From Pseudomonadota bacterium (GTDB lineage Bacteria > Pseudomonadota > Alphaproteobacteria > Rhizobiales > Hyphomicrobiaceae), in NCBI GenBank assembly GCA_003242645.1, contig QGVC01000157.1:1-8077 (forward strand): a stretch of DNA of 8,077 nucleotides, given 5' to 3'. Below the pieces are notes generated by a model. The model ran no database searches and was not told the DNA's origin. It was given only the letters and a program-made list of their open reading frames with translations. Within the stretch, counting starts at the first letter, position 1; each line of letters begins with the position of its first letter. The position numbers were made by a program, and so were the translations under genes. Positions 1 to 7,875 of the stretch are shown here, piece after piece.

Positions 1-1
1 G

Positions 2-151
2 AACCGGGGTTCAATGCGCCTCGTTGGGGAAGGCATTGAGGGCATGTCGGGGGAGGCGGCGGCATTTTGGACCGGAATGGCCATCTTACGGAAAGACCCC
101 CGTCCCCTACTGGCAGCGCTCAGGATGTTACTGACCGATCCGGAGCGATAG
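2..151 (+). CDS. C-terminal end of an unidentified upstream gene (cut by the window edge)
   Basis: The second reading frame is open from the window edge to a TAG at 149-151 and reads like genuine protein: a helical, conserved-looking tail containing EGIEGMSGEAAAFWTGMA followed by LLAALRMLLTDPER. It has ordinary codon use and no low-complexity residues. In contrast, the first 35 or so residues of the next gene, read over the same bases in another frame, look unstructured. I do not recognise the family. By context (same strand, overlapping the methyltransferase start region by 85 bases) it should belong to the same operon and could be a subunit of the same defence system, such as the DUF499 ATPase or another accessory protein. 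That is inference from neighbourhood only. The 5' part is outside the window. Confidence 0.6.
   Translation, partial: NRGSMRLVGEGIEGMSGEAAAFWTGMAILRKDPRPLLAALRMLLTDPER
49..56 (+). promoter_or_regulatory. Ribosome binding site supporting the TTG start at 67
   Basis: GGGGGAGG lies 10 bases before the TTG codon at 67-69. It is inside the upstream coding frame. It is the best Shine-Dalgarno match for the only standard start codon that precedes the conserved DUF1156 segment of the methyltransferase, although the spacing is slightly long. Confidence 0.4.
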
Positions 152-3090
152 GAGACGGCGAAAGGACGGACGAGCGCCTCATCGAGCGCTGGCTGCCGAT
201 TGCGGCACTGAGCGAGGAGAGCGTCCGGGAGCGCCGTTCTATGACTGCGCTCCCCGCGATTTACTACTTGCACGTTTGGTGGGCACGACGTCCCCTCGTA
301 GCGAGCCGCGCTGCGATCCTCGCTTCGCTGCTTCCCGCCGATGCGGACCGTGATAAGTTCATGCACGTGCTGGGTATTCACGGGGACCCCGTTTCAACTC
401 GGCGCAAGTTAGATCGTGCGAAAAAAAGTGGCGAGGATCTTGGACCTAACCCGTACGGATATAGGCGCGCATTTCAGTACCTCCCAAATTGGACCGACCT
501 TGAATGGATCAAGCAGACTGGATGTTCTGAGGCTGTCGTTGTTGATCCCACTGCTGGTGGTGGAAGTATCCCGTTTGAAGCACTTCGGTTAGGATTTAAG
601 GTTTACGCCAACGATCTCAATCCGGTTGCTGGCGCAATTCTATACGCCACGTTGGACTATCCCGGCCGCCTAGGAGACCAGCTCAAAAACGAATTTGACG
701 CGCTCGCGCGTGAGTTGAAGTCGCGTCTCGAACCGGCCTTCCAGGGAGTTTATCCTAAAGAACCTGAAGGCGGACGCGTCGAAGGTTACCTATGGGCCCG
801 CACCATTAGATGCCCTTATTGTGACGGTCTTATCCCTCTTTCCCCCAATTGGCGACTTGCACCGGACGGGACCGGAGTGCGGCTCGTGCCCGAGCTTGCC
901 AGCGGGCCTGGAAGCGAAGGACGTATCTGCCGCTTCGAAATTGTGTCGAAGGTATCGCAGCAGTCTGAGGGCACTGTGACCGACGGGGTTGCGCGCTGCC
1001 CATATCCCGATTGTTCCCGTGTGGTAGATGGTGATGAGGTAAAGCGTCAGGCCCAAGCCGGGCAAATGGGAGATCAGCTTTACGCCGTAGTCTACAAGCG
1101 GCGCGTCGAGAAGCGACTAAAGTCTGGCAAGCTTGGCAAACCCAAATGGGTACGTGGCTACCGTGCGCCCCATCCTGAGGATGAGAACACCGCCGACATT
1201 GTTGCATTCCTTCGGGAGAAGTTGCCTGCCTGGGAGGCGACAGGTGTCGTGCCAACCGAGCCATTGCCGGAGGACGGCAACAAGACGTCTGAGCCGATTC
1301 GTTACGGCATGAAAACTTGGCGAGACCTCTTCTCTCCGCGCCAACTTCTCGGTCACTGTCTTGCCGTGGAGACTTTCCGGGAACTGTACGAAGAGGACGA
1401 AGCCGCCGGCCGCCTGACGGAAGCTCGTAAGGCGGCGTACGTCTACCTCTCACTCACCCTCGACAAGCTGCTCAACTACAATTCCCGCATGTCAGTGTGG
1501 ATGCCGACACGCGAAGTCGTTGCTAATACATTCAATCGCCATGACTTCGCGTTCTGCTGGTCGTATGCTGAGATGGCAATACTGGTTGAGGGGTTGGGGT
1601 ACGACTGGGCGGTGGAGCAGACCGCGAAGTGCATCCGCGAATTAGTCGAACTCTCTGGTGGGCCAACTGAGCGAAACTCCCTCTTCTTCCATGGGCGCAA
1701 GGACTTGCTCGATTCCCAACCGGTCATCACCTGTAAGCCAGGCGATTCACTCGATCACATTGCGGACAACTCCGTTGACGCCGTGATAATCGACCCGCCT
1801 TATGGCGCCAATGTGATGTACGCAGAGCTGTCGGACTTCTTTTACGTGTGGCTCAAGCGCACGGCAGGGCTCGTGTTGCCCGAGCTGTTCACACGTCGCT
1901 TGACTGATAAGGAGGCGGAAGCGGTTGCCAACGTAGCACGGTTCAAAGGTGAAAAGGCTGCGGACCAACTTGCGACCCGTGACTATCAGCAAAAGATGGC
2001 GGCTATCTTCGCAGAGTGTCGCCGCATTTTAAAACCTAATGGCATTATGACCGTAATGTTCACCCATAAAGACACCGGCGCCTGGGACGCGCTCACGATG
2101 GGCCTTATGGAGGCTGGTTTCGTGGTAACCGCCTCCTGGCCCGTCAACACGGAAGCGGAGGGATCTCTACACATCAAGGACAAAGCTGCTGCGAACTCTA
2201 CCATCTTGTTGGTTTGCCGCCCACGCAAAAAGCGCTCGGACAACGAGACTGTTTACTGGGAGGACGTCGAACCGCAGGTTGCCGAGGCCGTGCGGGCTCG
2301 CATGGACGAATTTCAAGCGGCGGGTATTGCCGGTGTTGATCTCTACCTTGCAAGCTTTGGCCCCGCGCTTGAAGTACTTTCTCGCCACTGGCCGCTCACA
2401 CGCGGCACCCCGCGCCCGAACGTCGAGAAAGCTAAACGCAAGCGCCAAGCCGAGATGTTCGGGGATAGTTACGACGAATACGCCGTCACTGCGGAGGATG
2501 CGCTAGCGACCGCCCGTCGCGAAGTGCAGGCATGGAAGCTCCGGAAGTTAGCCGATATGAACCGCGCCGATCTCGATCCGGTGACAGCTTGGGTGGTGCT
2601 AGCGTGGGAAGCATTCCGCGCCCCGCAGTTCAGCTTTGACGAAGGCTTGCGCCTCGCCCGAGCAGTGGGCGTCGACTTGGAAACCCAAATTGTCGGTCGG
2701 TTGTGCGAGAAAAAGGGCGCCAATCTGAGGCTTTGGGATAGCGTCACCCGCGTCGCCAAGGGTAGGCTCGGCCCGCCGGATGGATCTGTTGCCATGATCG
2801 ACGCTATCCATCATGCCGCCTACACTGGACGCAGCCGCTCACTGGAGGCTGCACGCGAGCTAATTAAAGATGCGCATCTTGACCAAGACCCGGCTTTCCT
2901 AACAGCGCTTGAAGCCATCCTAGAGGTTCTGCCCCCGTCGCGCAGTTTTGTCGGCTTCGACGTGGTTGAGGGTGAAGACGCGAAAGCTGCTGCCAACGAC
3001 TTCGAAGCTCTAGAAAAGTTGCGCCGTCTGGCCTTCGCCGAGCGGATCAACGAGCCACATCAGCTCTCTCTCTTCGATGAGGAGGCGTAG
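67..3090 (+). CDS. DUF1156-family adenine-specific DNA methyltransferase with internal zinc ribbon (COG1743-like)
   Basis: Predicted to transfer a methyl group from S-adenosylmethionine to the exocyclic amino group of adenine (or cytosine) in DNA, acting as the modification arm of a defence system. Domains in order: DUF1156 at about residues 38-95, with the hallmark HVWWARRPLVASRA at 69-82. A SAM-binding motif DPTAGGGSIPFEA follows at 160-172, with ANDLNPVA at 181-188. Then a zinc ribbon of two cysteine pairs, CPYC at 249-252 and C311/C316, and a long helical insert. The catalytic motif IV DPPYG is at 576-580 and a late methylase strand (GIMTVMFTHK) at 659-668. The C-terminal ~270 residues are helical and unassigned. 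The order SAM motif, insert, DPPY is that of alpha-class amino-methyltransferases, with about 400 residues between the two motifs. Length of about 1000 is normal for the family. TTG at 67 is the only standard start before the DUF1156 segment; the first ~35 residues are low-complexity and overlap the upstream gene, so the true start is uncertain. The next gene follows after 2 bases. All motifs look intact. Confidence 0.92.
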   Translation: MDRNGHLTERPPSPTGSAQDVTDRSGAIGDGERTDERLIERWLPIAALSEESVRERRSMTALPAIYYLHVWWARRPLVASRAAILASLLPADADRDKFMHVLGIHGDPVSTRRKLDRAKKSGEDLGPNPYGYRRAFQYLPNWTDLEWIKQTGCSEAVVVDPTAGGGSIPFEALRLGFKVYANDLNPVAGAILYATLDYPGRLGDQLKNEFDALARELKSRLEPAFQGVYPKEPEGGRVEGYLWARTIRCPYCDGLIPLSPNWRLAPDGTGVRLVPELASGPGSEGRICRFEIVSKVSQQSEGTVTDGVARCPYPDCSRVVDGDEVKRQAQAGQMGDQLYAVVYKRRVEKRLKSGKLGKPKWVRGYRAPHPEDENTADIVAFLREKLPAWEATGVVPTEPLPEDGNKTSEPIRYGMKTWRDLFSPRQLLGHCLAVETFRELYEEDEAAGRLTEARKAAYVYLSLTLDKLLNYNSRMSVWMPTREVVANTFNRHDFAFCWSYAEMAILVEGLGYDWAVEQTAKCIRELVELSGGPTERNSLFFHGRKDLLDSQPVITCKPGDSLDHIADNSVDAVIIDPPYGANVMYAELSDFFYVWLKRTAGLVLPELFTRRLTDKEAEAVANVARFKGEKAADQLATRDYQQKMAAIFAECRRILKPNGIMTVMFTHKDTGAWDALTMGLMEAGFVVTASWPVNTEAEGSLHIKDKAAANSTILLVCRPRKKRSDNETVYWEDVEPQVAEAVRARMDEFQAAGIAGVDLYLASFGPALEVLSRHWPLTRGTPRPNVEKAKRKRQAEMFGDSYDEYAVTAEDALATARREVQAWKLRKLADMNRADLDPVTAWVVLAWEAFRAPQFSFDEGLRLARAVGVDLETQIVGRLCEKKGANLRLWDSVTRVAKGRLGPPDGSVAMIDAIHHAAYTGRSRSLEAARELIKDAHLDQDPAFLTALEAILEVLPPSRSFVGFDVVEGEDAKAAANDFEALEKLRRLAFAERINEPHQLSLFDEEA
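150..154 (+). promoter_or_regulatory. Second, strong Shine-Dalgarno site with no usable start codon after it
   Basis: AGGAG sits on the stop codon of the upstream gene, exactly where a coupled start for the methyltransferase would be expected. In the methyltransferase frame the codons that follow at suitable spacing are AGG (163) and ACG (166), not ATG, GTG or TTG. The first in-frame ATG is at 241, which would delete the beginning of DUF1156. Either the start is the upstream TTG, or a near-cognate codon is used, or a start has been lost by mutation or sequencing error. Confidence 0.4.
3079..3085 (+). promoter_or_regulatory. Ribosome binding site of the PLD-helicase gene
   Basis: GAGGAGG lies inside the last codons of the methyltransferase, 7 bases before the GTG start at 3093. 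This near-perfect anti-16S match at ideal spacing fixes the start of the second gene and implies translational coupling: ribosomes ending at the TAG (3088-3090) can reinitiate at once. Confidence 0.8.
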
Positions 3091-3092
3091 GT

Positions 3093-6000
3093 GTGAGCCT
3101 GCTCGTCGATAACGACTGGCGGCTCAGTTACACGCCCGACGATGGCGACCTCGTCAAAATTTTTTACGTTCCAGCCCTCTCGGCCGCCATACGGTACGAC
3201 CGCACGACGGGTTACTTTTCCGCCCGCGCTCTGGCGCTGGCTGCGCGCGGTGTCGAACGACTCGTCGCAAACGGCGGGCGGATGCGCCTTATCGTCGGCT
3301 GCACTCTGGATCAGCCCGAGATCGATGCAATCTCCAAGGGGGAGTCCCTGCGCAGTACTGTTGAGGCTGCACTTTTGCGCATGCCGGAACTTACTCCCTC
3401 CTCGCAAGATGAGGAGGCCCTTGAATTGCTCGCATGGATGATCGCGAATGGCTACCTGGAGGTAAAGGCAGCCGTACCTTGTGATGAGCAGCGTCGGCCG
3501 GCAATGGATGCCGGCATTTTCCATGAAAAGACGGGCATTATCGAAGACAAGACTGGGGAGCGCATAGCCTTCTCCGGCAGCATCAACGAGACCGAGCACG
3601 GCTGGACACGCAACTGGGAGTCTTTTCACGTTTTCACGTCTTGGAAGGATCCGGATCGCGTTGCCGAGCAGGAGGCGCGTTTTGCCAAGCTCTGGGCGAA
3701 TCAAGCTAGATACGCGATCACGCTCGATGTCCCTGAGGCGGTGCGCCGAAGGCTGATGCGCTTTCTCCCTGAAGACGGAGCACGCCCTCGCAGACTCGCC
3801 CAGCTAGCATCAGATGTCGCTGATACTGATCCACCGTCCTCGGTCGATCGCCCCTCCCCAGCCAACTCACTCCTGCCCGACGAACGGCGCGCTGCTGTTT
3901 GGGAGCGTATCTATTCCGCCGCCCGCCAGCCGGTTGGCGGTGACCGTGTGGGTGAGGCGACTTCAGCGGTGGTGCCTTGGCCGCATCAGATCCGAGCCTT
4001 CCATCGCATGTACGATCAATGGCCCCCGCGGCTCCTGATCGCCGACGAGGTGGGGCTCGGCAAGACGATCCAAGCTGGGCTGCTATTGCGCCAAGCGTGG
4101 CTCGCCGGCCGGGCTAAACGAGTTCTCGTGTTAGCCCCGAAGGTGAGCTGCCAGCAGTGGCAAATTGAGTTGAGGGAAAAGTTCAACTTGAGCTGGCCCA
4201 TCTATGATGGCCAGAAGTTGACTTGGCTCGCGTCACCAGCACGTACGGAGACGGAACGGTTAATTGATCGCAAGCGGTGGCACGAAGAGCCGTTTATCAT
4301 CATGTCGAGCCATCTCGCACGACGAGCCGATCGACAGCGCGAGATCCTGGAGGATGCCGCGCCCTGGGACTTAGTTCTCCTCGATGAAGCGCACCACGCT
4401 CGCACTAGCGGTGCCGGCACTCCGCAAGAAAAGGGGCCTAATCGACTCCTGCAGTTAATGCGAGGATTGCGGACCAAAACTGCGGGGCTGGTGCTCCTTA
4501 CCGCAACCCCGATGCAGGTACATCCAAGCGAGCTGTGGGATCTGCTCGATTTGCTCGGCTTGCCCCCGGAGTGGTCGCGATCGACTTTCACGCGCTTTTT
4601 CGAAGTGTCGTCGCGATCTCACGTAGAGCAAAGGACGTTCGACTGGCTTGCAGAGCTTTTTCGGGCTTCTGAGCGGGCTTTTGGGCCGCTCTCTCAAGTC
4701 GAGGTGGAGCGCATCACAGGCGTCACGCCTATAAGAGCGCGGAGAATCCTTGCCGCCTTAAGAGACACTGCAAGCACACCGCGTCGAATGCTAACGGAGG
4801 ACGACCGTCGGGCAGCACTCAAAGTAATCCGTCGACGGAGCCCGGTCCGAGCCCTCGTCTCTCGTCATACGCGTGAACTGCTACGTCGCTATTTCGAGGC
4901 CGGAAAGATCTCAACACCGATAGCTAAGCGGGAGGTGATTGATCGATTTATCCAATTATCTCCTGAGGAGGCAGCGCTCTACGCGCGTGTCGAAGACTAT
5001 ATCCGACGCACCTACAAGGCAGCCGATCCCGGTGAACGCAATGCCGTCGGTTTTGTGATGACGGTGTATCGTCGAAGGCTCGCTTCCAGCTTCTATGCTT
5101 TGCGCCAAACGCTGGAGAGCCGGCGAGCGGAACTGATGGGCGCTTACTCTGATCAGGTCGCCCTCTTGGAAGAGGCTGCCGCCGACCGGATCGATACAGG
5201 CGAGGACATCGACGAAGAAAAGCTGATTGAGGACGCGAAACGTGCCCTTGCTGCGGAAGGCGCCGAGGCCATCAACGACCTTATCAAGGCTATTTCCGCG
5301 CTTCCCATGGACACCAAGACGCGCGAACTCATCTCGGTCTTGGATTCCCTGCGCGCTTCGGGCTACCGGCAAGTTATGGTGTTTACGCAGTTTGCGGACA
5401 CTATGGACTATCTGCGGAACCACCTAATTGCAGCCGGGTACTCGGTCATGTGCTTTTCAGGTCGCGGTGGAGAAATCCCAACCACGCATGGAGAGTGGCG
5501 CATCATTTCACGCGATGACGTGAAGCGGCGCTTCCGCGAAGGAAACGCTGATGTTCTCGTGTGCACCGACGCGGCGGCGGAAAGCCTCAACTTCCAATTC
5601 TGCGGTGCCCTGGTGAACTACGATATGCCGTGGAACCCTATGCGAGTTGAGCAGCGGATTGGTCGCGTCGATCGGTTAGGACAAAAATACGCCAATATTC
5701 GTATAATCAACCTGCATTACAAGGACACGGTTGAAGCTGACATCTTTCTTGCATTGCGGGGGCGCATCAAATTGTTTGAGGGAGTTGTTGGCGGACTACA
5801 ACCGATTTTGAGCCGGCTACCAAAACTTATCGAGGACACAGTTCTCTCCGGCGGGTCGGAGCCCCAACGCAGCCAAGATGCGGTCAGCCAGATTGTTCAA
5901 GAAATCGACGAGGCAGAAGATTCGACCCCGACCCTCGATGATATGGTCGAAGAGTTGATGGAACTACCACCTCGGCCTGAGCCAGCATTGACGCTCGACG

Positions 6001-6215
6001 ATCTGCGGCGGTTGCTCGATGATCCCGACTTGCTGCCTGTTGGGGTGGAGGCGAGCCGGCTTGGCGAGAAGGACTATCGGTTTGTAAGCGTCGACTTGCC
6101 TTCACCAATCCGAGTGAGTGTGGATCGCGACTTCTACGATCAACACGCTGAGGCTGTTGAGTTCTGGACACCGGGAAGTCCAGCGTTCCCATGGCGCGAT
6201 CCAGTTGACGTTTGA
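3093..6215 (+). CDS. Phospholipase D-like nuclease fused to SNF2-family helicase, anti-phage effector candidate
   Basis: Predicted ATP-driven DNA translocase carrying its own nuclease, the likely restriction arm paired with the methyltransferase. Residues ~1-205 form a PLD-like domain: YDRTTGYFSARAL at 35-47, then a single HKD-type signature with H144 and K146 followed by GSINETEHGW at 162-171. One motif per chain implies that two chains form the active site, as in PLD restriction enzymes such as BfiI. The helicase follows: Walker A DEVGLGKT at 318-325, Walker B DEAH at 431-434, motif III LLTATP at 468-473, a helical insert at ~500-735, motif V near 821-835 (VLVCTDAAAESLNFQ) and motif VI EQRIGRVDRLGQ at 853-864. 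An acidic linker and a short C-terminal piece ending ..FWTPGSPAFPW.. complete it. GTG start, supported by GAGGAGG; the 2-base gap shows an operon with the methyltransferase. All catalytic motifs are present. The closest known relatives in my memory are PLD-domain anti-phage proteins found beside DUF1156 and DUF499 genes. DISARM DrmD is also a SNF2 protein but, as I recall it, lacks this PLD front. Confidence 0.92.
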   Translation: MSLLVDNDWRLSYTPDDGDLVKIFYVPALSAAIRYDRTTGYFSARALALAARGVERLVANGGRMRLIVGCTLDQPEIDAISKGESLRSTVEAALLRMPELTPSSQDEEALELLAWMIANGYLEVKAAVPCDEQRRPAMDAGIFHEKTGIIEDKTGERIAFSGSINETEHGWTRNWESFHVFTSWKDPDRVAEQEARFAKLWANQARYAITLDVPEAVRRRLMRFLPEDGARPRRLAQLASDVADTDPPSSVDRPSPANSLLPDERRAAVWERIYSAARQPVGGDRVGEATSAVVPWPHQIRAFHRMYDQWPPRLLIADEVGLGKTIQAGLLLRQAWLAGRAKRVLVLAPKVSCQQWQIELREKFNLSWPIYDGQKLTWLASPARTETERLIDRKRWHEEPFIIMSSHLARRADRQREILEDAAPWDLVLLDEAHHARTSGAGTPQEKGPNRLLQLMRGLRTKTAGLVLLTATPMQVHPSELWDLLDLLGLPPEWSRSTFTRFFEVSSRSHVEQRTFDWLAELFRASERAFGPLSQVEVERITGVTPIRARRILAALRDTASTPRRMLTEDDRRAALKVIRRRSPVRALVSRHTRELLRRYFEAGKISTPIAKREVIDRFIQLSPEEAALYARVEDYIRRTYKAADPGERNAVGFVMTVYRRRLASSFYALRQTLESRRAELMGAYSDQVALLEEAAADRIDTGEDIDEEKLIEDAKRALAAEGAEAINDLIKAISALPMDTKTRELISVLDSLRASGYRQVMVFTQFADTMDYLRNHLIAAGYSVMCFSGRGGEIPTTHGEWRIISRDDVKRRFREGNADVLVCTDAAAESLNFQFCGALVNYDMPWNPMRVEQRIGRVDRLGQKYANIRIINLHYKDTVEADIFLALRGRIKLFEGVVGGLQPILSRLPKLIEDTVLSGGSEPQRSQDAVSQIVQEIDEAEDSTPTLDDMVEELMELPPRPEPALTLDDLRRLLDDPDLLPVGVEASRLGEKDYRFVSVDLPSPIRVSVDRDFYDQHAEAVEFWTPGSPAFPWRDPVDV

Positions 6216-6924
6216 GTTGACAAACGAGCAGCGCTAGACCCCGCACGCTACTTAAATGCTGTGGGAAATATGGGAGGGAGGTCCCTTTTCGTTTGGCTCG
6301 CCTCTCGCAAGTGGGGCGAGGTGTATTCGTCGTGGCCTGGACGGAGGGACGGTGCTTACCGCCGACGATTACGGACAAACTCGCCGCGTACTTTAGAATT
6401 TGGGTGGCGGGACGATGCTTGAAGCGCCGCGCACACGTGCAACTGACAGACTAAACGAGCGCCGGACCGCGCTCTATGCGCACCATCGCAGACACAAGCT
6501 GGAGAGGCAAAGCCGCGGGGGAACTCGCGTTTTCGATCGACATGCTGACGACTAGGCCGCACGCAGAGAAATCGCCCGCTGCCCGGTGTCGGGTTGCGAA
6601 TTCCTGCTCTCGTTGTGAATGCGGATGGCGCGATTGCTTCTCGGCAATTGGCGTGGGTATCAACACTCGAATGCGCGTTATTTTTCGTGACATATGCGAC
6701 ACGATGGCAGTTCCTGTCTGGACTGTTGACCGGAAAGCCGAATGAAGGACCCAGTTTGGATTTACGCAAGTTCAACGAGCACTGTCCTACATCGGTAAAC
6801 CCCCACCCGGGATGGCCTCTCTGCCTTTGCCCCTGTGGCTTGATACCCCCGGCGCAGCGCCTTCCAAGCAAGTATCGTGTTATGCTCGCAGAAGTGCGTG
6901 CACCTCCAGTTTTGATGCAACCCC
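6216..6924. other. About 700 bases with no supportable gene
   Basis: Several overlapping open frames exist here on both strands (for example plus 6594-6935 and minus 6356-6931), but none carries a recognisable motif or convincing start and they contradict one another. The frame of the PLD-helicase also stays open for about 67 codons after its stop, without recognisable content. Given that both neighbours to the right are broken genes, this stretch may hold unrecognisable remains of coding sequence, but I cannot show it. Confidence 0.5.
6297..6320 (+). terminator. GC-rich hairpin downstream of the PLD-helicase, possible terminator
   Basis: CTCGCCTC at 6297-6304 pairs with GGGGCGAG at 6313-6320 (eight pairs including one G-T) around an 8-base loop. 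It lies 81 bases after the stop of the last operon gene. It is not followed by a T-run, so it is not a classic rho-independent terminator; it could act as an mRNA 3' stabiliser or be chance. Confidence 0.25.
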
Positions 6925-7875
6925 TTAGCACATAAACATTTCGCTCGAAGCACTCCGAAAGCTGCGGCTTGTTTCGTCCTCAGATCTGGATATCCGGCTG
7001 TAAGGCGCTACTAACTGGCGCGTCCACTGAAGTATTTCGTCCTCTTCCCCGATTTGAATATTCTCCGTCTCTACACGAAAATTTCGATTCTTTTTTACAA
7101 AATTCTTGATCCATGATTGCTCATCGCAAGAGAAAACAGCGTCCTCCGCTGATCGCACCAGGACGCGGTTTATCGCGATTGCTTCCTGTCGACGTATCTC
7201 ACGCTCCTCGAGTGAGAAATGGCGGAAATCCAGCGTAGCACCACTACGCGGAAGCATATTGGGCTGGATCCGTATAGCAATGTTAGGTGTTAGTGGAACA
7301 ATCTTATTCAGTGTAAGCGGATGGCCAGTGTCCTCGATGGCGAAGCCGTTGGTAAAGAGCCCGGCAGTCACCATGCTCGTTGAGCAACACTTCCCATCGA
7401 GAATTGCCGAGGCTTGCGACGTGCTGAAGGATGTTGGCAATGCCTATTGCCTGGGGAAATTTTGGGTCGACCGTAAACTGCACCTCGCCACTCTCGATCA
7501 GGTCCGCCAACGGAGCTCCTATGACGTCCCTTACCGATGGCTGTAGCCGGCCAGTTTTCTCAGTGAGTTTGGCGCTTCTCTCTAGCACGCCCCCGAGGGG
7601 GCAGAATTGATTCTCAGCGCGGCAGGCGAACAGCTCAGGACGTAGGCTGCAAAACCTGCGATTGCATAGGTCGCCTGCTGATCGGGCTCGATTGAGAGAC
7701 CTAATGGTCCAGTGCCATGGACGGTCAAACCAGTGGGCCATTCCCCAAAAGAGCTAATACAGAGCGTCGGCTCAATGTTCGTCGCATAGCTGCGCTCTTC
7801 GGCTTGACGGTCGAACCGCGATGTTCTCTTTCTGTTCTGCATGCGAGGACAAGCTTGTATAACCGCGGATGCCAT
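6925..7875 (-). pseudogene. DUF4238-family protein, frameshifted and N-terminally truncated remnant
   Basis: Read on the minus strand, one protein continues through three frames. The first piece (7875 to about 7590) contains ATYAIAGFAAYVLSCSPAAL. The second (about 7590 to 7370) contains AKLTEKTGRLQPSVRDV and later FPQAIGIANILQHVA and RWEVLLNE. The third (about 7360 to 6925) contains FTNGFAIED, IVPLTPNIAIRIQP, RRQEAIAINRVLVRSAED and WIKNFVKKNRNFRVE. The order and spacing (aromatic helical part, W-[EV]-L strand, FTSD-like strand, PLTP-x-x-A-I, then IN-R-x-x-x-R-x-A-E-x-x-V) is the pattern I associate with the C-terminal two thirds of DUF4238 proteins. Their function is not established, though they occur often in accessory regions. 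Frame changes map near the C5/G5 run at 7590-7601 and near 7355-7372. The expected N-terminal HxxVPxxYL-type motif is absent; upstream sequence is occupied by a gene on the other strand. The family call is from memory of conserved residues; the broken-frame reading is direct. Confidence 0.65.

Noticed and set aside
830..1453. Long minus-strand open frame opposite the methyltransferase
   Set aside because: It lies antisense inside an intact gene, is arginine- and proline-rich without motifs, and is a by-product of GC-rich codon use.
67..6215. Class 1 DISARM (DrmMI plus DrmD)
   Set aside because: The gene types are superficially alike (adenine methylase and SNF2 helicase). However, the DUF1156 methylase and N-terminal PLD domain do not fit those families as I know them, and no DrmA, DrmB or DrmC is visible.
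6216..6419. Read-through extension of the PLD-helicase after its TGA
   Set aside because: The frame stays open for about 67 codons, but the residues show no continuation of the domain and there is no sign of recoding.
6356..6931. 191-codon minus-strand open frame in the region after the operon
   Set aside because: Composition is Arg/Ser/Pro-rich with no recognisable motif, no clear ribosome site, and competing frames on the other strand; not supportable as a gene.
6594..6935. 113-codon plus-strand open frame
   Set aside because: It contains an interesting stretch (TRWQFLSGLLTGKPNEGP), but I recognise no family, it has no clear ribosome site, and it overlaps the opposed frame above. Left as unassigned sequence.
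7581..7610. C5/G5 inverted repeat as a terminator
   Set aside because: The arms at 7590-7601 leave only a 2-base loop and lie inside the DUF4238 remnant; better explained as a slip-prone run at a frameshift.
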